In this document: positions 61,869 to 64,000 of the stretch, piece by piece
Position numbering within the stretch: position 1 is the first letter of the stretch
How the letters are laid out: each line of letters begins with the position of its first letter
Source of the DNA: G963668435 sp963668435
GTDB lineage: Bacteria > Latescibacterota > Latescibacteria > Latescibacterales > Latescibacteraceae
NCBI GenBank assembly: GCA_963668435.2
Contig: CAXXSC010000001.1
Location: forward strand, 310,001 to 374,000
Reading direction: 5' to 3'
DNA: 64,000 nucleotides
The notes under the pieces: generated by a model
Told to the model about the DNA's origin: nothing
Seen by the model: only the letters and a program-made list of their open reading frames with translations
The model's database searches: none
Made by a program: the position numbers and the translations under genes

Positions 61869-63083
61869 ATGAAAAAAGAAGTTTTCAAAGCGGTCAAGGT
61901 TAGTGAGAATGTTTACTGGGTTGGCGCCATTGATTGGAGTGTGCGGGATTTTCACGGTTACCTGACCAGCCGCGGCACCACCTATAACGCCTATCTTGTC
62001 CTTGCCGATAAAATAACGCTGATCGACACGGTCAAGGCGCCGTTCAAAGACGAGCTCATGGGACGTATCGCCTCGATAGTCGATCCAAAAGATATCGATA
62101 TAATCATCTCGAATCATTCGGAAATGGACCATTCCGGCTGCCTGACCGATGTCATGGAAATGGTTGAACCGGAAAAAGTCTATGCCTCGGGAATGGGTGT
62201 GAAGAACCTCGCCCATCATTTCGGTCCTGATCTCGCCATCGAGGCGGTCAAGGACGGCCAGACTGTCAGCCTCGGCAACATGGATATCGTGTTCATGGAA
62301 ACGAGGATGCTTCACTGGCCCGACAGCATGTTCAGTTACCTTCCCGGCGAAAAACTGCTCTTTTCGCAGGACGGTTTCGGTATGCATCTCGCCTCGTACG
62401 AGCGTTTTGCCGATGAGATCGATGACAGCATTCTCGATTATGAGGCGGCGAAATATTTCGCCAATATCCTGATGCCTTATGCCGCTCTCATCCCAAAAGT
62501 TGCAGAAAAGATTGCAAAAGCAGGATTTGAGCCCGCTGTTATCGCACCCGATCATGGTCCCATCTGGCGCACATCAGAGGATATCGAGCACATTCTCAAC
62601 AGTTATGCCATTTGGTCCGCACAGAAACCTGAAGCGAAAGCGGTTGTTGTCTACGATACCATGTGGAATGCAACAGACGAGATGTCACGCGCGGTTTGCG
62701 AGGGGCTTGAGAGCAGCGGTGTTCATGTCAAGCTCATGCCGCTCAAGGGAAGCCACCGCAGCGATGTGGTAACTGAAGTTCTCGATGCCGGGGCGCTTCT
62801 TGTGGGAAGCCCAACGATAAACAACAATCTTTTCCCGACTCTGGCGGATGTGCTCAGTTATCTCAAGGGCCTCAAGCCGAAGAATATTCTCGGTGCCGCG
62901 TTCGGATCGTATGGATGGAGCGGCGAGGCTGTTCCGCAGATCGAGAAAATATTCGAGGAAATGAAGATCGAACTCGGCGGCGAAAGTGTCAAGTGTCAGT
63001 ATGTGCCGACCGAAGAAGACCTTGTCAAATGCCATGAACTTGGCGCCGCAGTCGGCAAAAAAGTCATGGATAGTCTGGAATAG
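61869..63083 (+). CDS. fprA: Flavodiiron protein (FprA-type oxygen/NO reductase)
   Basis: 404 residues: an N-terminal beta-lactamase-like domain with diiron ligands in NHSEMDHSG and the later DSMFSYLPGEKLLFSQDGFG and PDHGPIW, then a flavodoxin domain from about 255 (VYDTMWNATDEMSRAVCEGL). It reduces oxygen to water, or NO to N2O, with electrons from rubredoxin, whose gene follows. GAGG precedes the ATG. Confidence 0.97.
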   Translation: MKKEVFKAVKVSENVYWVGAIDWSVRDFHGYLTSRGTTYNAYLVLADKITLIDTVKAPFKDELMGRIASIVDPKDIDIIISNHSEMDHSGCLTDVMEMVEPEKVYASGMGVKNLAHHFGPDLAIEAVKDGQTVSLGNMDIVFMETRMLHWPDSMFSYLPGEKLLFSQDGFGMHLASYERFADEIDDSILDYEAAKYFANILMPYAALIPKVAEKIAKAGFEPAVIAPDHGPIWRTSEDIEHILNSYAIWSAQKPEAKAVVVYDTMWNATDEMSRAVCEGLESSGVHVKLMPLKGSHRSDVVTEVLDAGALLVGSPTINNNLFPTLADVLSYLKGLKPKNILGAAFGSYGWSGEAVPQIEKIFEEMKIELGGESVKCQYVPTEEDLVKCHELGAAVGKKVMDSLE

Positions 63084-63136
63084 ATAACCGGAAGTCAGAA
63101 AACAGTGACCGGCAACTTCAATAGCAGGAGGAAAAA

Positions 63137-63298
63137 ATGCAGAAATACGTTTGTGACCTTTGCGGCTATGTCTACGACCCCGCCGCCGGTGATGAGGATA
63201 CTGGAATCGCTCCCGGAACCTCGTTCGATGATATTCCCGACGACTGGGTATGCCCGGTCTGCGGTGCCGGTAAGGACGAGTTCTCGCCCACCGACTGA
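63137..63298 (+). CDS. rd: Rubredoxin
   Basis: 53 residues, the typical size. The iron is held by CDLCGY near residue 6 and CPVCG near 39; GIAPGTSFDDIPDDWVCP is the standard rubredoxin core. It passes electrons to FprA and probably to rubrerythrin. AGGAGG lies seven bases before ATG 63137. Confidence 0.98.
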   Translation: MQKYVCDLCGYVYDPAAGDEDTGIAPGTSFDDIPDDWVCPVCGAGKDEFSPTD

Positions 63299-63320
63299 GA
63301 TCACTGCTGATTAGAAATGA

Positions 63321-63350
63321 AAAGCCCCCGAAATGACGGGGGCTTTTTTT
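63321..63350. terminator. Terminator at the end of the oxygen-defence island
   Basis: Perfect 10-bp stem (63321-63330 with 63337-63346) with a six-base loop, AAATGA, and seven T residues. With A residues on the other side it may also serve the convergent hexosaminidase gene. Confidence 0.92.
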
Positions 63351-63421
63351 GTGGGTAGTATCTGCACTGAACCACGATCAGGACAGAAAGCATCGCAGCA
63401 CTTTTTTACAGCTAATCCGCT

Positions 63422-64000
63422 TCAGTTCTTGTTTTCACCGGCGGGTGTGAAATGCCTGATCAGCAATGTGCCTGTTGTACCGTTTCCTTTTTCGGCGCGC
63501 ATTTTTGCGCTGATCACGTATTTTGCGCCGCGAGCAATTTTTTCAACTGCGAGACGGTAATTCTGATCTTCGTTGAAGCCGCCGGTTTTCCCGGGGTGTG
63601 TGTCGCGGTCAATTTCGATACCGTTTGCAGCCAATGCCGCGTACTCGATATGGACATCTCCCTCGCCGTTGTCGCGCCTGAAAGTGAATCGGTAATAACC
63701 CGGCTTTGTGATGAATTTCGATACATCCCACTCGAGTGTTTCCGCTGAATCTTTCACCTGTCCCGATTGCCAGTTGCCGACAATGTCGCTTTCCGTGAAA
63801 GAATCGACATCGAGCATTTCCAGGCGTTTCTTGTGGACATTCAGACGCTGTGTGAAATTGCCGTAATCTTTCCGCGATTCATCTGTCCAGACAGCCTCGC
63901 TAAAAGCGCAGATTCGCGGAAATATTTTATAGTAGACCTCCGGCTGGTGGACACGTTCGGTCCAGATGGTGCATTCGGCTCCCATGACGAGCGCCTTCTC
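63422..64000 (-). CDS. C-terminal part of a GH20 beta-N-acetylhexosaminidase (5' end outside window)
   Basis: The frame is open to the window edge, so about 192 C-terminal residues are seen. MGAECTIWTERVHQPEVYYK and FPRICAFSEAVWTD are the conserved end of the GH20 barrel, including the active-site Trp and Glu. An appended C-terminal domain of about 130 residues (GYYRFTFRRDNGEGDVHIEYAAL) looks like the beta-sandwich often found after GH20. It would release N-acetylhexosamines from glycans. Export cannot be judged without the start. Confidence 0.85.
   Translation of the reverse strand, partial: EKALVMGAECTIWTERVHQPEVYYKIFPRICAFSEAVWTDESRKDYGNFTQRLNVHKKRLEMLDVDSFTESDIVGNWQSGQVKDSAETLEWDVSKFITKPGYYRFTFRRDNGEGDVHIEYAALAANGIEIDRDTHPGKTGGFNEDQNYRLAVEKIARGAKYVISAKMRAEKGNGTTGTLLIRHFTPAGENKN

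Noticed and set aside
61326..62555. 409-codon open frame on the minus strand across the ferritin-like and fprA genes
   Set aside because: Two well-recognised proteins with ribosome sites occupy the plus strand; the antisense translation has no family signature.
1..64000. CRISPR arrays, insertion sequences, prophage or integrase genes
   Set aside because: No regularly spaced repeats, transposase, recombinase or phage structural genes were found on either strand.

Overview
The window is a gene-dense bacterial chromosome segment of roughly 50% GC with no rRNA, so taxonomy is inferred from gene content. Outer-membrane barrels, a PorV/PorQ-type protein, a surface protein ending in a FlgD-like/Por-type C-terminal sorting domain (SPNPFNPTT), a Tat-exported Gfo/Idh/MocA protein, many exported polysaccharide-active enzymes and a rich superoxide/oxygen-reduction gene set suggest a Gram-negative anaerobe. 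A relative of the FCB superphylum (Latescibacterota-like lineages) fits best, but this is an inference. No insertion sequence, phage or CRISPR array was seen.

Layout. 1-1012: the end of a TolC-like gene and a VTC-domain polyphosphate polymerase. 1266-9933 (minus): a propeller/GGDEF sensor, three outer-membrane barrels (two tandem paralogues), an AGCS Na+/alanine symporter and an exported parvulin. 10102-21425 (plus): heparinase-like lyase, small lipoprotein, abundant surface protein, TMTC-like TPR membrane protein, PL10-like pectate lyase, GHL10 lipoprotein and a small MscS channel. 21595-29817 (minus): tRNA-Glu, a MinD/ParA-MreB fusion, mnmA, iscU, iscS, an Rrf2/IscR regulator with tandem operators, UDP-xylose synthase and a Tat-exported oxidoreductase. 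31637-44771 (plus): an acidic repeat protein, then holB-ricT-metG-tatD-rsmA, a barrel, recJ, a second MinD-like ATPase and a lipoprotein of metallophosphoesterase ancestry. 44895-57050 (minus): alr-ogt-ecfT-truA-htrA, psd-pssA, DUF4321, tatA, gatA-gatB, a PorV-like protein, and corA further upstream. 57606-63298 (plus): an oxygen-defence island of PerR/Fur, rubrerythrin, Tpx, ACT-like protein, desulfoferrodoxin, ferritin, exported superoxide reductase, ferritin-like protein, FprA and rubredoxin. 63422-64000 (minus): the end of a GH20 hexosaminidase.

How the genes work together. The minus operon behind the Rrf2 promoter joins sulfur mobilisation (IscS), Fe-S scaffolding (IscU) and tRNA thiolation (MnmA), probably repressed by its first gene through two IscR-type boxes. 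The last island forms a chain of superoxide reduction, peroxide reduction, oxygen reduction (FprA with rubredoxin) and iron storage, with Fur/PerR-type sites. Psd and PssA make phosphatidylethanolamine.

The most unusual object is the 708-residue protein at 21757-23883. It carries a complete MinD/FlhG-type deviant Walker ATPase fused in frame to a complete MreB-like actin. A stand-alone paralogue of the ATPase half lies about 20 kb away.
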